This document shows, piece after piece, positions 40,915-54,362 of a stretch of DNA of 64,000 bases. The stretch comes from Schistosoma haematobium (Eukaryota; Platyhelminthes; Trematoda; Strigeidida; Schistosomatidae), in NCBI RefSeq assembly GCF_000699445.3, contig NC_067198.1:28995536-29059535 (forward strand), given 5' to 3'. The notes beneath the pieces were generated by a model that was not told where the DNA came from, made no database searches, and was given only the letters and a program-made list of their open reading frames with translations. The first letter of the stretch is position 1, and the number at the start of each line of letters is the position of its first letter. The translations under genes and the position numbers were made by a program.

Positions 40915-42184
40915 CCAAACAGTTAACAACCGATACGGCGTAGGACTATTCCTATGCTACATGCATACTGTACTCTTCTCTTTTTTGATTTTTCCTTTTG
41001 TGTCCTAACCCCTCACCTCCGACCATCCACGTTTGGAATCGTCGACTTCAGTCAAATTTGACGAAAGCTGGACTGGGCACTCACGCTCTTGTCAGCGCAC
41101 TCAGTCGATATTTTGATTTCCAATGCTTGGCATACGCTTGGTCTCGAACTTGGTCGTTATGGTCACTTCTGGTTCCTCTGCTCAACGTGGTTTCGTCCTA
41201 CGTCTGAAGCGTTTCTGGTCCGGACCCTTACGAACGCAATCTTCAGATTCTGGATACAAACCACTCTGATATGGCATGGCAACTCGAGCAACAAATACAA
41301 CACACCGCTCCTGGTACCGTTCTCCGAAAAAGACCTTCGTTGGCAACTCGACGATCAACAATCGTTTTCCTGTTCCGCCAATTCTTCCGTCCTACAATCG
41401 CTCGTCAGCCGATCAGTCCCACGAATCAAACCGCTACTTATCGAAAGTGTAAACCCTTTCTGGCAGGAGGCTCCTGTAGTGATTTACTTTTATCACGAGA
41501 ACACGATACATTTAATGAAAACAATTATTATAACTAAGTGCACCTGTGCTTGTTTTAATGTGTTTTTGTTTAACTGTGTTAATGACAGATATTTTGTGCC
41601 ACCATCACTCTCCACTGTTGTTTCGCGGTTCGTGACCCCGTTTGCACGTACTTTCTCCTGCCGATTCCGCTTGTATCTTTTCTTGGCACGATCTTGGTAT
41701 TCGTTCGATACCATGAGATCGCCAACGAATAGATCTGGGTACACTCAATCTTCGCCTTCTGATTTGTTTGGCACGTGTTTCTTGGTAGTGGTGTTCATAG
41801 TCTACCGCGACTCGACACCTTGCTACACACCCTAGCTTGACGGAAGCCAAAGCAAAATAATTGGGTAAAGTGAAGGCCCTAATATTCATCATGAAGTTAA
41901 ATGTACATCGTTACCTAAACAAATATGACCACTCAGCTATTCAACCAATAATTTTTCGATTAATCAAATCTAAATTACAACAACTAAGAAAGTTGACAAA
42001 GAATGCGAGGACATTACCAATCACAACAAATAAATGTTACTCTATCCCGTCTGCATAGACCACGCACAGATTCGTTCAATAGATAATATTTGGTTGCTTT
42101 ATAACACAGAGTGTTTCCAATTCCGGAAGAGTACCTCAATTCACAATCAAAAATGCACAATTTCAGTCAACACAAGCGACGCAA
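40915..42184. other. 3' flank of Gypsy derivative, possible LTR
   Basis: The region after the pol end is less AT-rich and has a long frame at 41,089-41,835 without known motifs. It may contain the 3' LTR, but no matching 5' LTR was found in the window, so its limits are unknown. Confidence 0.35.
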
Positions 42185-42550
42185 TCAAAAGGAGGAACAA
42201 ACCAATGGTTGCGGCCAAGACCAAGTATCAAGTAAAACAACATAAGTGCAGTTCAAGAAGAAACACGGAAACTTAGTGAAGGCGTAAGTAAAATAAAAAC
42301 TATAATAAAATACACATATTAACATCGCAAATGGAATCAAAAAGACTAACAATGTACAACTAAAGGAATCAATAGGAACAAACTGCAAGTGTATACATGG
42401 AGGGATTTCCACACACAAAAGATTCAAAATGGATCTTACAGTGACTTCATGAGAAGGAGAAACAAAAGTTGATACGAAATGATTAGTATTGTAATCAAGA
42501 TCCAGTTCATTTAGTACTCGTGCTTCACATCGACCAAGTATTCCACAAGA
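42185..42550 (-). mobile_element. gag-like ORF, distal part (interrupted by CR1)
   Basis: The - strand reads CGILGRCEARVLNELDLDYN, which continues the gag-like frame at 47,345-46,860 across the CR1 insertion. The downstream frame extends through a stop-poor hydrophobic region of unclear meaning. Confidence 0.6.
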
Positions 42551-42736
42551 TCTCGACTACGCGCTCGTTTCAAAAAGGGCAGTTATTTTTGTACTTGTTG
42601 TGATTATACTTGCTTTGGGTACTTATTTCACCAAAAGGGATTCTTGGTCTACTTTAACTATAAGTACTTTGGTTGAAGTTTGAAATTTTTTGCTAAATTT
42701 TGTCCTAGGTACCTTTTTTTACTGCTAGACTAACAA

Positions 42737-43111
42737 TTGTGTTCACATTGTGATCATTGTGTGTTTTTAAACCTTTTAAATCTAATTACAATGGTTGGTA
42801 AGACTCACAAACGTGGGCAACCAAATTGTTTGTTCCCCGTTGAGGAGGGAATGCAGTGTGATGACTGTAAAAAGTGGTACCACAAAATGTGTACACGCCT
42901 AAGTCCGATGGCATACAAAAGATACTCGAAGCCTAACTCGCATTGGCTTTGTATGTTTTGCTGTACGGATAAAAAGGTACTATCTCAGGAGGCTATGGGC
43001 CTATTGGCTTTCGCCTGCAAGAAAAACGATGACACATGCGCTGACAACACCGACACTGACAGTGACGATTGTGTCAGTGTAGTACCTGCTGTTACGCGGC
43101 GCCTCAAATAA
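42737..43111 (+). pseudogene. CR1 ORF1, PHD-type zinc finger
   Basis: Contains QCDDCKKWYHKMCTRLSP and HWLCMFCC, a Cys/His pattern (C-x2-C..H-x2-C..C-x2-C) typical of the PHD/esterase-type ORF1 of CR1 elements. The frame stops after RRLK; similar coding continues beyond, so ORF1 is broken. The first Met is uncertain; MVGKTHKRGQ at about 42,791 is the more likely start. Confidence 0.7.
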
Positions 43112-43326
43112 CCGACTCTGACCGATGCAAAAGTGAGATCGCCGTTAACATTAACAAGGGGAATAATACCACCTGGTACTGACATTGATAACAATGCACC
43201 TTTAGTGGGAACCGACGAACTGGATAAAACCACCGTTCCAAATAGTCCCAATGGACTACAGTACGTAGGAAACGAAACGAAAGGAAAAAAGCTGTAGGCA
43301 GTACACAGGTAGTTAGTAACTCACTG

Positions 43327-43776
43327 ATGGACTCTCATTGTGAGTCACATACTACACTACCAAAGTCTGATGGTAAGAGTGAAGCCCATCCTGGCGTGAC
43401 TGAGAAGAAAAATCAAATAACAGCTAAAACTAATGACTGTTTACTTGATAAGTCCTTGGTGGACTCTCATACCAATCCGCCAAAGCTCCAAAGTAAAGCC
43501 TCGTCTAACACTGTTGTGAGTCACTCACAGAACTCTGTTACAATAAAAGCTAATATACAGGATCTATCGTCACGGTCGAAAGCTGTTAACACAATTTCAA
43601 AGGAAGCTAAACCCCTTCCTAGTTTAATTATTTGGAATCTAGAGGATTCGAAAGATAACGACTCTGCTAGAAGACATGCACATGGCCTGCAGTTAGTGGA
43701 GTCTGTGGTAAGAAATGTGCTACCTGAAGAGGTTTCAGGGGTACATATTACAAAAGTAATACGACTCGGTAAATGA
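43327..43776 (+). pseudogene. CR1 ORF1, C-terminal half
   Basis: 149 residues with SLIIWNLEDSKDNDSARRHA and VHITKVIRLGK, resembling the RNA-recognition-like part of CR1/L1-type ORF1. It stops at 43,776, and the frame continues after the stop with the segment RPDWPLEDRIKWKNALTE to about 43,947. Confidence 0.65.
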
Positions 43777-43994
43777 GTTGGAGGCGAGACCCAACCAAGA
43801 AGAATCCTGAAGCTGGTTCTCAGGAGTTTCGAAGAAAGAGACATTTTATTGAAAAACGCACCAAAAACTCGTGACTCAAACATCCGTATTCGACCAGATT
43901 GGCCGCTTGAGGACCGAATCAAGTGGAAGAATGCTCTTACGGAGTAGAAGACTCGCAAATTAAATGGCGAAAATAACTTTACTATTAAGGGTTT

Positions 43995-44825
43995 TTGGGT
44001 AGTCAGGTCTTGGAAGCCAATGCTTCCGAGGCCTGTATGGGTAGAACGATTGATTTCCAAAACACCTTAAGCGTGTGCTACACGAACGCTCGTAGTCTTA
44101 GAAATAAAACGTCCGAGCTAAGTCTGATGGTGGAAGAATTATGTCCCGATATAATCGTTGTTACAGAAACTTGGTTCACAGTAGTTATAGATTGTTCTCC
44201 TTTCATTGCAGGTTATATCTGTATTAGAAGTGATAGAGTTTCAAGTCGCAAGGAGGGAGGCATAATGTTATACGTTTGGGATCACTTTCGTATACAATCA
44301 ACAATATCGGAGGCTCATATCAGTGGCACATGTGAGGTTGCATGTTGTAAGATTAAATCTAGAAGTGGGTTAGTGACTATAGGGGGGATATACCGTAGTC
44401 CGTTTTGTCTTGCTGACGACTTTATCCTAAGACACATCCGTTCTTGGAGTATGGCAGAATGTTGTGTCATCATTGGGGACTTCAACGCACCGCATATCAA
44501 CTGGATAGAGCTTACGGATCCAGGTATTGGTTTCGATAGAGACCTTTTATCTACCGTTATTCAGTGTGCACTTGTACAATGTATCACAAAACCGACACAT
44601 ATTGATTTCAATCATGATCCGTCACTGCTGGACCTCGCCCTCACCCACCACTGTGAGGATGTCTTCGATATTCAGCACCTTACCCAACTAGTGAACAGTG
44701 ATCACGTTGCAATTCACTTCAGGTTTAGGACACATGGTATACAATTCGTATCTGCTCCACCCCGTCCCAATACCTGGCGAGCCAATATTCCGGCGATCAG
44801 AAACTGTGCAATCTCGACTGGTTGA
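43995..44825 (+). pseudogene. CR1 ORF2 endonuclease domain
   Basis: 276 residues of apurinic-like endonuclease. It shows SVCYTNARSLRNK, PDIIVVTETW (catalytic Glu), GGIYRSPF, CCVIIGDFNAPHINW (Asp and Asn) and NSDHVAIHFRFR (Ser-Asp-His). All key residues are present in this domain, but stops follow before the RT. Confidence 0.8.
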
Positions 44826-45337
44826 TCGGTCGACGCGGATGGATTGATCGAAGATGAATGGAATAAGTTTAAGGCTACATTCGAGTCCGTAACGTCGCCG
44901 TTTATCCCATGGTCAGCACGTAAGCTATCACACTGCCCTCCATGGATTAATAAGGAAACCCGGATGCTGTTAAAGCGTAGGAAACATTTCTGGGACTTAA
45001 TATTGTTGACAGGTCATGAACCTTTTAAGCGTGAGTACGAAAAATTCCGTAATATCTGTAAGAAAACCATAGCCAAATCCCGTACCACTTACAAATGACA
45101 GTTAGTATATGATAGCCGTACTTGTCCGAAAGGATTGTTTTCGTATATCAAACGGCGGACGAAACGTAGTGATGGTATTCCCCATTACTGTTACACGAAA
45201 ATTCAGAATTACTAGCTGAATCAGATCGAGCAAAAGCTGAGACTTTTTCAAACTATTTTAGCGAAGTCTTCTCTACGTTTATTGTAACAAATACTTGTTC
45301 CACTCACACCGAGATACCAACCATAGAATCTGTACAG

Positions 45338-46116
45338 GTGACTGAGGAAACTGTCCTTCCATTGATAACTAGCCTCAAACCTGGTAAGACACCTGGCCCT
45401 AACGGGTTACATCCACGGTTGCTGTCATCTCTTGCGGACATTATTTCGAAACCGCTTGCGACACTCTTCAACATGTCCCTTTCACTCGCTCAACTCCCTA
45501 GAAATTGGAAGGACGCTATAGTCAGTCCTATATTTAAGGACGGTCAGAGACATATGGTATCTAACTACCGGCCTGTTAGTCTAACTAGCATAGTCGTTAA
45601 GTTACTTGAAAAGTTAATTCGGGTTAAGTTGCTAAGCCACATAGATTTACACAATCTGTTAGCTCCTGAGCAACAAGGACTTCGTAACAAGCGTTCATGC
45701 TTGACTAACTTGCTTATTGGACAGTAGCCCTAGATAACGGTCTGTCTGTCGATGTGATATTCACAGATTTTAGCAAAACATTCGACAAGGTTTCACAAGT
45801 AGGTCTTATGCACAAGCTCATGAGCTTCGGAATAATAGGCACTGTACGTGAGCGGATAGGAAACTTCTCATGTGACCGCAGACAGAGAGTGAGGGTCAAC
45901 GGAACGCTATCCGATTGGAAGCCGGTCAAAAGTGGTGTACCCAAAGGCATCATCTTAGGCCCTCTGCTCTTCCTTCTCTACGTTAATGAGTTACCGCTGT
46001 TACTTAGGTCGTCGACATTGTTTGCGGATGATGTAAAAATCTGGAGAACAGTAAAAAGTGCGGCTGATCATCTGGATATTCAAGCTGACTTAGACGATTT
46101 AGTTGGATGGGCTTGA
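45338..46116 (+). pseudogene. CR1 ORF2 reverse transcriptase
   Basis: Two frames (45,338-45,727 and 45,754-46,116) joined by a frameshift or stop near 45,727. Motifs: GKTPGPNGLHPRLL, SNYRPVSLTSIVVKLLEKL, IFTDFSKTFDKVSQ (first catalytic Asp), SGVPKGIILGPLLF and TLFADDVKIWR (FADD). The catalytic aspartates are kept, so decay is mainly by stops. Confidence 0.82.
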
Positions 46117-46552
46117 GAGTAGGGCTTAGAAATCAATGCTAGGAAGAGTGTGCTAATGCACGTCGGTCACGGTAATAATTACCGTCACACTATTCAGAGT
46201 AAACCTCTTCCATGCGTTCAAGAGCATAAAGACTTAGGAGTAGTATTAAGTCATGGTTTAAAAAACTACGCATTGCAACGCAGCCGCTGTCAAAGGTTTT
46301 CGTGCGTTATGGTCACTTCGCCGAGCGTTTAAATCTTTTGACGAGGAAACGTTTCGAATTTTATATCCCATATATATTAGACACATTTAGAGTACTGTAT
46401 CCAAGCAGCTAGCCCGTGTCTGGTAAAGAATGCTAACTCGCTTGAGCGTGTCCAGCGTGTGGGAAAGAAATTAGTGAAGGGTCTTTCTAGACTCCCTTAC
46501 GATGAGCGTTCAAAACGCCTAAACCTTTCCCTCTTGTATCGTAGGACACGAG

Positions 46553-46819
46553 GTGACCTTATACTGGCATTTCGTGTCTAATTATGATTCGGGTGTTAGT
46601 ATGTCTTATCTTTTTGCTCCCTCCAACACTAATAATCTCCGAGGTCATAGCAAGAAGGTTCATAAACCACGATCTAATAAACTTAAAGTGGGGTCCCGTT
46701 TTTCTCATCGAGTAGTCAATCATTGGAACGCCTTACCTGAACAAGTGGTATCAGCCCCATCAGTGAATACTTTCAAGGAGAAGCTGGACCTTCACTGGAA
46801 AGCAGTGAGTCAGGATTAA
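46553..46819 (+). pseudogene. CR1 ORF2 C-terminal segment
   Basis: Reads SYLFAPSNTNNLRGHSKKVH, NKLKVGSRFSHRVVNHWNAL and ends HWKAVSQD. The same ending occurs in the copy at 35.08 kb. Confidence 0.75.
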
Positions 46820-46859
46820 TACAGGTTCATCAACCTACTATCCTTATTACTGAAGACTG

Positions 46860-47345
46860 AGTCATATGCGTTATGACGACAAACAATATATGATATGACA
46901 TCGGGTTTTAGATTATGATTAGATTCACTCAACACCTTTTTCTCAGATTTGCAAGAAATTTCATCAGAAATATATGAATCATTAGAAAAAACTATATTTG
47001 CTAAAATAACATGCGAAATCTTATAAGATGTTTGTTGATTAGGGACTTTTGTATCATAACGATTCTAAGTTTCATTTAACTCTCGACTGCTATGGGACTA
47101 TATCAAGTCGTGGATAAACATAAATGATCATTAGAAACACCCAACTTAGTAAAATCACAATTACAAATTTTAGCATTATTTCCAGCGGAATGAGCTGTAG
47201 TATTACGAACTGACTGAATGTGTCCAATCTCATCATATTTAAAATTACGGAATACACATCAATTAAATGAATGAAACCTGCCACGGGACAAACACTGACC
47301 GAACTTGTGCCCATCATCGTAAACTGCATCGCAACTCAATGATTT
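46860..47345 (-). mobile_element. gag-like ORF with zinc-knuckle remnant
   Basis: The - strand reads KFGQCLSRGRFHSFN, CVFRNFKYDEIGHIQSV and NAKICNCDFTKLGVSNDHL, then ISHVILANIVFSNDSYISDE, a pattern I know from a common schistosome retroelement gag-like protein with a CCHC knuckle. Stops are present. The frame resumes at 42,550 beyond the CR1 insertion. Confidence 0.65.
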
Positions 47346-50300
47346 ATCTGCATAACGTTGAGTAGGCACTGGATTAGGATGACTTAGTGATGTAGTGGAA
47401 TTTTTGATGTCCTGATGAATTTTTTAATGAAATTTTTCTCATTCACCGCATTCGAAATTTGTATATTTTACATATTCTAGCAGTAGTTCCTTTGAAGTTG
47501 CATAAGGATGTGAAATAGGCTTTTCTGGTAAAAACAGAGATATTAATAAACTGTAGGATTCTTTTCGGATGAATGTGAGGAAATAAACCACAAGCACGAA
47601 CGAATGTACTGTATTTGGAATTCGAAATCAAGCTTTCGACAAGTACTAAGGAATCGTTAGTTCATACAAACACCACAATTATCAACGGTTCAAATGACAA
47701 TGACATCGTAATTTTCGAAACCCTGTATTCTACACAGACGATAATTTGAACTATATCTGTTATCTACGAATAATGCCGCTTTAGGCGTAAATAAATTCTT
47801 AAGAGCGAGTGGAATTATACTTGTAGTGGTAAATAAATCCCCAAAATAAATAGCTCTGTAAGTCTTCGGCATTGGATGCTGACCACATTAGTTTTAATGG
47901 ACTCACCTAGCTGAAGGCGCTCAGTCATGCATCCGCATCAGATCACGAGTGGGAACGCCGTGTTCAACAACTACTGCAATGGTTAGCAGATTAAATCAGA
48001 CGATTCTCGATATATTAATAGCCTATCAAATATATCTTCGAACCTCCTCGCTCCTGTCTTTTGATTTTACTCGGTGGGTACGCATCATATTAGAATCTGT
48101 TACTGGTTAAAGCGTTGTCAAACTCCAAATACTTGTAGCATCTTCATACTCACTATTGTCACGTCAGATTACTTTATCGTACCCTGTAATAACGGTCAAG
48201 TTCTCAAGGAGCTTTGCTGATGTTATTCTTATCAAGAAACTACGTTATGCCGTAACTTTTGTTATGGCTGCAGTTTTTACTAACCATGTCAGAATGCGTT
48301 ACTCTAGACATGCATTACATAATGGAATGATGTCCCAAATTTAATAATAGTCGTTGTTCTCTTGTCGAAAGTTTTGTTGGAATGTACACTATATCTTGAT
48401 GTCTAAATGACTGCTGTTTTCTGTCTCGAATCAATATCGTTTGTTGTTTGTCGGATACGATAGTTTGTTTTTGAGTTTGAAGGTGTCACAGGTAGTCAGA
48501 GTTTGGCAACTCCTATATATATAACATCTTTATAATCGAAGTTCACCAACCCAGTTAGAAATGAAGGGATGCGAGGAAAATTTAGAAAGCTATCGACATG
48601 TCGAGAAGAATTTGGTCTAAGCTAGCAGCTACAGTGGATAGGTGCGGAGGCGTAACCGCTCGCCTTCAGCTAAATGTGTCCAGTAAGATTAGTGAGGTCA
48701 ATATATGTGACGAAAACTTATAGAACTATTTGTTTTGGGATTTATTTGCCGCTTCATCTAACCTCTCTCACCTAGTGATAACTTTATGACGCGGCCACCT
48801 CGAATTTTAAGCCCAAGAGCATGTCGTTGGCAAAAAAATTACAACTGCTACGGGTTTATAAACCTAACTGTGTATATCTAACGAATTTGAATGAAATGTC
48901 CGTGCAAATAAGATAAAAATTACGACACCTTAGTTTGGTATACGTGGTTGTCGTATAATCCAGTTTAGTCAATATAATAGTAGTACTTGAGGCAAGCGAT
49001 GAAACATATAATTTTAGCAACGGTAATGGCATAATTCTTGATTCCCTTCATTGTGCTTAGGAGTCGAAATTGTGGTGGACCAGACAATATATAAACGCAA
49101 AAGGTATCAACAAAGTTAATAACAATCAATAGTAATATTAATATATACAAGTTAAATGTTACAAATACAATAACAATTAAGGACGTTACTTAAATTGCCC
49201 AAACGTTGCGTGTTCTGATTAAGTCCAGTAATGTAAATCCACAATTATAAATGCTTGATGACTCTGAGCAGGTTGGTGAACTCTCTAGCGATATAGTCCA
49301 ACGTAGGATGTGATATATTCCGATTATAGTCTATAAATGTAGATAGCATTTGATTTAAACTTCCATTAACTCAATCACAAATGAAGATAGAACTAGGAAT
49401 GCGTGAGTAGTAATGTATTTGTTAACCAGCACGAATATGCCACGCTATGTAGTAGCTCAACGGAAAGTGTCTTCAAGGTCAAGTGACTAAAACAACACGT
49501 ACAGTCATTTAATGATGAATGTACATACAGTGAAAAATTGACAAAATAAATACAAATAATATTAAAAACTATTTACAAAATAAGCTTGTTAGAGTTATCT
49601 CCACAAAATCACAAAACGACTAGCATGAGATTCCGTATTTCTAGAAGGCGTGTTACACGTTCTAATTAAATACAACAAACTATGGGTTAACAATAAAAAC
49701 CTGTCCTTCTACTGGCAATGATATTTTGTAAGACTGCAGATCTCCTTATATATCTCGCCGTAAATATATTGGGACATAGATTGGAAGAAACAACAACACA
49801 GTATGAAGCACATGCCATATCCTGCAGTTTATAATATTTGAACTACTCTTTGACTAATATCCATGAGCATGTTAATAAATCACAGTTGTGTAAATCCCCC
49901 TTTGCTTAGAAACATATGATTTGTACATTATATCTAAAAAGCAGGTTAGACGTTCACTTTATTCTCACAAGGACTTCTATTAATAATAAGTTACTTGTTT
50001 TAAATTTGGTTAAAAAGATACCAAAGACTTGGGCTTAACATTATCAACGTAAGGATTGTAAGTGGAAACCTGGTGTGAATTTTTGTTGACTATTCCTTTT
50101 TGAATGTACTCATTTCTGAGTAAATTTTTAGATCCAATGTTATTTTGTAGGAAATACAAAACATTTGAGACTCAACATCTAGTTCACATTCCGTAAGTGA
50201 CACTTAGAAATATTACATTGCATTTTTTTCATTTCGTGTATATATTACCAATGGAAACACCGTTGCTCCCATAGTCTTCTTATAATTAATTCGACCCATA

Positions 50301-52050
50301 AGGACGCGTCATGCTAGTCGGTGGATGGACACATGAAATGAGGATCCCTAACGTCTCCGTGTTTAATCTATTTATTTCCTAATGAAATGCCCTACGACAT
50401 CTTGCGATACCTCGATTACACTGATGGAATAACGATAACATAAGGGTACCCTATACGGTAAAGTACAACGGTCTATGCTCTCTTAGCTTCTCTGAACATA
50501 CGAATATAGTCCCATTAAACATGTTACGACCCCCGTTATTGCTTTCACGGTAAATAAGTATACGTTTACTGAATATAATATAAAGCCTGGTTTTCGAAAT
50601 TTAAGTCATTCCAATTTGCAGACTAGAACTGAATGCTGTTTTTGTCAGTTGGTTAGAATCCACACCGTAGCACATCACTGGAACTTCCATAGCCCAACAA
50701 ACCATAGATCTGTAAAGGTATTGGATCCTGACCACACTATCCTCAAAGCTGAATAAAGACAACTGGGAAAACAGATACTCAACATTTAACGCAAACAAAA
50801 AACCAAACGATGCGAAAAGGCGGGGAGAATGAACTCAACCGACGAAAATGCATGGGATGGCATGACCAGGCCTTGCAGGCGTGGACATTCTTATTCAACA
50901 AAACTTTTATTCACATTAAATATATTGTTTTATCTCCAACTCAAATGTTTTCCTCATCATATATTGGTGATTGTTACGATACGAGTCAGTGTATACAATG
51001 ATGTGACTTCCACGCAAGATCCTATAAATTAGGCAGTAACATCATGACAATCTTAGGATTAAGTCTGTTATAAAAGTAAACCATAACTCTACAGATCGAT
51101 GGAAAAACGTTTGACAACTTTACTGACGTAGTGGACGGCAATGATCTTTCTAAAATCCTCTTCGATATATTTAACAAACTGCTCAGGATCACTACCATTT
51201 TTTTTCGCCAATATGACAACCTGTAAATGATCATCACTTAATTTCCTGAAGCACGCATCGTTTGTCAGTTACTTTTATTTTAAGGGTAACTTTGGACCAT
51301 TTTAGATAAAGCTATTATTATGTATCAGATGAGATCATACGGAAAACGAAACACGGCTCGACAACCGGTACTCATCGGTTTGTAAAGAAGTGAGCATAAT
51401 AACAGTCACTCATCATTTTACTCTCTGACTATGGCCCTCCGACTTCCCTTTGTGGTCAAAACAATAAAAATACACAATACATTGGTAGCGGATTTGAGTT
51501 TTCATCGTTCAGCTTGTTTTCACGCATGACGTCATGTGTCTAAGTAGTCTAATAATGTTATATGGTATATTTTCAATGAACAATAAACGGATAGCAGCTC
51601 CGACTTCGTTCAAGGTTGTCAGGTGCACAAGTTTCATAATGCTCTGAAATATATCAAAGGTACCCAAAACAACTGTACACTCAGCATCTGAGAGTTATCA
51701 AATATATTGAAAAGAATAACAAACCGGAGATCCTTTCTTGAGTGCGGTTGGAAGATTCCAGGTAGCAGCTACGTTTATTTTAGCAAAAAAGATCATTCCT
51801 GAGTTTGATATTTACAAAATCATACTCGAAACAATATACACAAACATTTTATCACATACAACACGTTAGAAAGAATACACTGACATGAGTATTAGTAGTA
51901 GCAAAAGCCGAGAAAACAAAGCTGGTTCGGAAAGATTAGTGATAACGCTTAAAGTATTACATAAATGTCGAAGTTTTGATATTTTCGTGTATTTTTCTAT
52001 TGACAATTTGTACATCTTGTCTTCAACATTACAGAACAGACTCGCAAACC
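47346..52050. other. unassigned stretch
   Basis: About 4.7 kb without a recognisable gene. The - strand frames just above 47,440 (around 47,443-47,870) may be a further decayed part of the gag-like element. Otherwise only short motif-free frames are present. Confidence 0.4.
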
Positions 52051-52057
52051 ACTTAAA

Positions 52058-52700
52058 ATGAAAACTCCACCTCCCACCTTTCAGCTCATGTCATTCCAGT
52101 CCAACAATATCGAGACCTGGTTTTGCTATGCAGAAACTTACTTCCATTAGCACGGCGTGACAGTGCCGTTTGTAAAATTACTTTCAGTGGTATAGAGATC
52201 ACCATGCGACCTTAATAGTTACGTTACACATAGTATGCTAACTAGTGAGGTTTCTGAACCTTACGACACTTTGTGAGAGCTATACATAAACGCGGAGACT
52301 TCACCGACCGACAAAATTCGGACCAGCTCTTCCAAACCAGTGAGTTGGAACACGACTCAGCAAGGTTGTTAGTCAATGGACATTTGACGGGAGCCTATTT
52401 AAACAGCTCCTTTTGTCTACTCTTCCCACAACAGGTGCACGCGGTCCTTGTGTCATTTAAAAATATCGCTCTAGACGAACTGGCCATATCTGCAAACCGG
52501 ATTCTGAAAACCATAAGAACATCCAGCACCGAAGTTCGTTTTGTCAAAGGAAGACCTCAAAAATACAAAATGACATCCCAGACCTGTTATACTCTCACTC
52601 ACCATAGTTGCAGACGAATCCAAACTACACGAAGAACGACATGTCTGTAGACCAGGAGCGACAGATAGACCTGATTAGAAGCACAAGTATAGCAGCCCCT
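52058..52700 (+). mobile_element. Ty3/Gypsy gag remnant
   Basis: Starts MKTPPPTFQLMSFQSNNIET with ETWFCYAETYF, then EVSEPYDTL, the QLFQTSELE segment, VHAVLVSFKNIALDELAISA and NRILKTIRTSS. This is the capsid-like gag of the Gypsy family whose pol remnant lies at 39.6 kb. Stops and frameshifts interrupt it and no pol follows. Confidence 0.7.
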
Positions 52701-54362
52701 TGAGACATTACAGAAAACTCTGTAGTTTCTCAAGCACCTAACAGTCCGACACGAAAAACCATTCAATAAACGTCCTTGCCCGTACGATTTAACGGCAACA
52801 ATAGCCGGTCTGAAAGCAGAACTAACGAACCGAAGTTTATTCGGTTTGACTCAACCCGAATATCTGCTGCATCTTTACGCTTTTCTTATTCATTCGACTT
52901 CCGATTATACAATCAGATCAACCTGTTAATTAATACTGTAATATCTAGTCGGACATTTACTAGTACGGATTCTTTGTCGTTTTCGCTTCGTGAGAATAAT
53001 CAGTCTCATGGATATAAAAAGGCTGTTTGTACGTAACCGGTCACAAATATTCAGTAATACACTCATCAACCAAATACCCTAATGGTTAACAGTATGCCCA
53101 AAGGAATCTAGCTTATTGACACTCCCTGTAACACTAGACATACGGCTGACGATTGGTTTCACACCTTGGGTTTATTGAAACCAACAAAAATGAAGCCGAG
53201 TAGATCCTAAATATCCGTATCATTATCCACTATTCATGATGAAAATGTTCTCAAACATTGGAAGAGCTGGATTGGTTCGCTAATTCAAACGTCAGTTTTG
53301 CGGGCCAATTACATTCCTTTAGACTTTTGTGCATACGACTTACCGACAATTCTGTCCATTTTTCGAACAGCATTGTTTCAAATATCTGGAAATCAGATAA
53401 ATGTAGATACCATGAGCACCAAGAATTGTGTAATGATCAACTCTAGACATAGTCTATTCATATCGACCCTAGTGGTTGTTTTACTTGTGTTTATCAGAGG
53501 TCCAGTCTGAATTTAATACGAAACGCAACAAAGTTAGGGAATATGTAAACGTCAACGAAGAGCGAATTCAGCACTAAGGCGAAGCAGACATCCAGCGCTT
53601 TCTGTTTATCTCAAGTCAGGGTGAAAATCATTTGCATTACTTTATAGTACGCTGCCTATGAAGGATCTGTCACCACGAAGATTTCAGAATTTGTTTTAAA
53701 CTTCAAGCGAACAAGGCTCATCCTGCGACTCTGGAAAGGAGGCTCTAAAATATCGAACTTTACCAAACTAGTTTGACGTAAATAAAGCACATGAATCACA
53801 CAAATAGGACTGATGAATATACTCCAGTGAAGAATATCGAGGAACAAAAACAGAGCAGTCTAAAAAGTAACAATCGAAATAACTGCAATATAAATGGTGA
53901 ACATTCTAGTTTGGGAAAGTAAATTCGTCAGAAAAAAAGGCAGAAAGTAGCATCTAAGTATAACACTAATTTTTTTTTACTCGACATTATTTCGACCATT
54001 TTATATATCCTACGCTAAGACTGTCAGTATCGAAGGTTTCTCATGGATTTAAACACGTCACTAAAATATACTTTTTAGCTGTTCAGTAGGATATTTAGGT
54101 CGTCAAATAGAAGGCTTAAATAAATCGTTATCTCAAAAGAAATTGAAGATCATGTAACAGATTGTTCAAAAAATTAGATAGCTATCATTTTCAACATGTA
54201 CTTCACAAGGGATATGGAATTTAGAGAAAATATCATTTAAAGTATAGAAAATTGTTTCTCTGGATTTTACCGTAAGAAAATTATATCACGTTATTTTCTT
54301 GTTTCGAATCTGAAAAATTTTAATGAATATATCCATCAGTTAGTTGCTTTGAATTAAAAACT
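52701..54362. other. unassigned stretch between gag remnant and caspase
   Basis: Short frames only. The lower end may carry the caspase 3' UTR on the - strand. Confidence 0.35.

Larger units (their letters stand above)
42551..46858 (+). mobile_element. near full-length CR1 retrotransposon (4.3 kb)
   Basis: The boundaries are set by the interrupted gag-like ORF on both sides. Order: 5' UTR from TCTCGACTACGCG, ORF1 with a PHD-type zinc finger (42,737-43,111) and further ORF1 sequence (43,327-43,947), then ORF2 endonuclease (43,995-44,825), linker, RT (45,338-46,116) and the C-terminal frame (to 46,819), ending CTGAAGACTGA. It has about half a dozen stops or frameshifts. The target duplication is at most 2 nt (GA), usual for CR1. 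Confidence 0.88.

Noticed and set aside
41089..41835. 248-residue frame after the Gypsy derivative as a host gene.
   Set aside because: No domain, biased composition, overlapping open frames on several strands, and position next to a pol terminus suggest LTR or flank sequence.
47090..47329. Hydrophobic frame that looks like a membrane protein.
   Set aside because: The neighbouring frame reads the gag-like KFGQCLSRGRFHS segment, so the hydrophobic run is an out-of-frame artefact.
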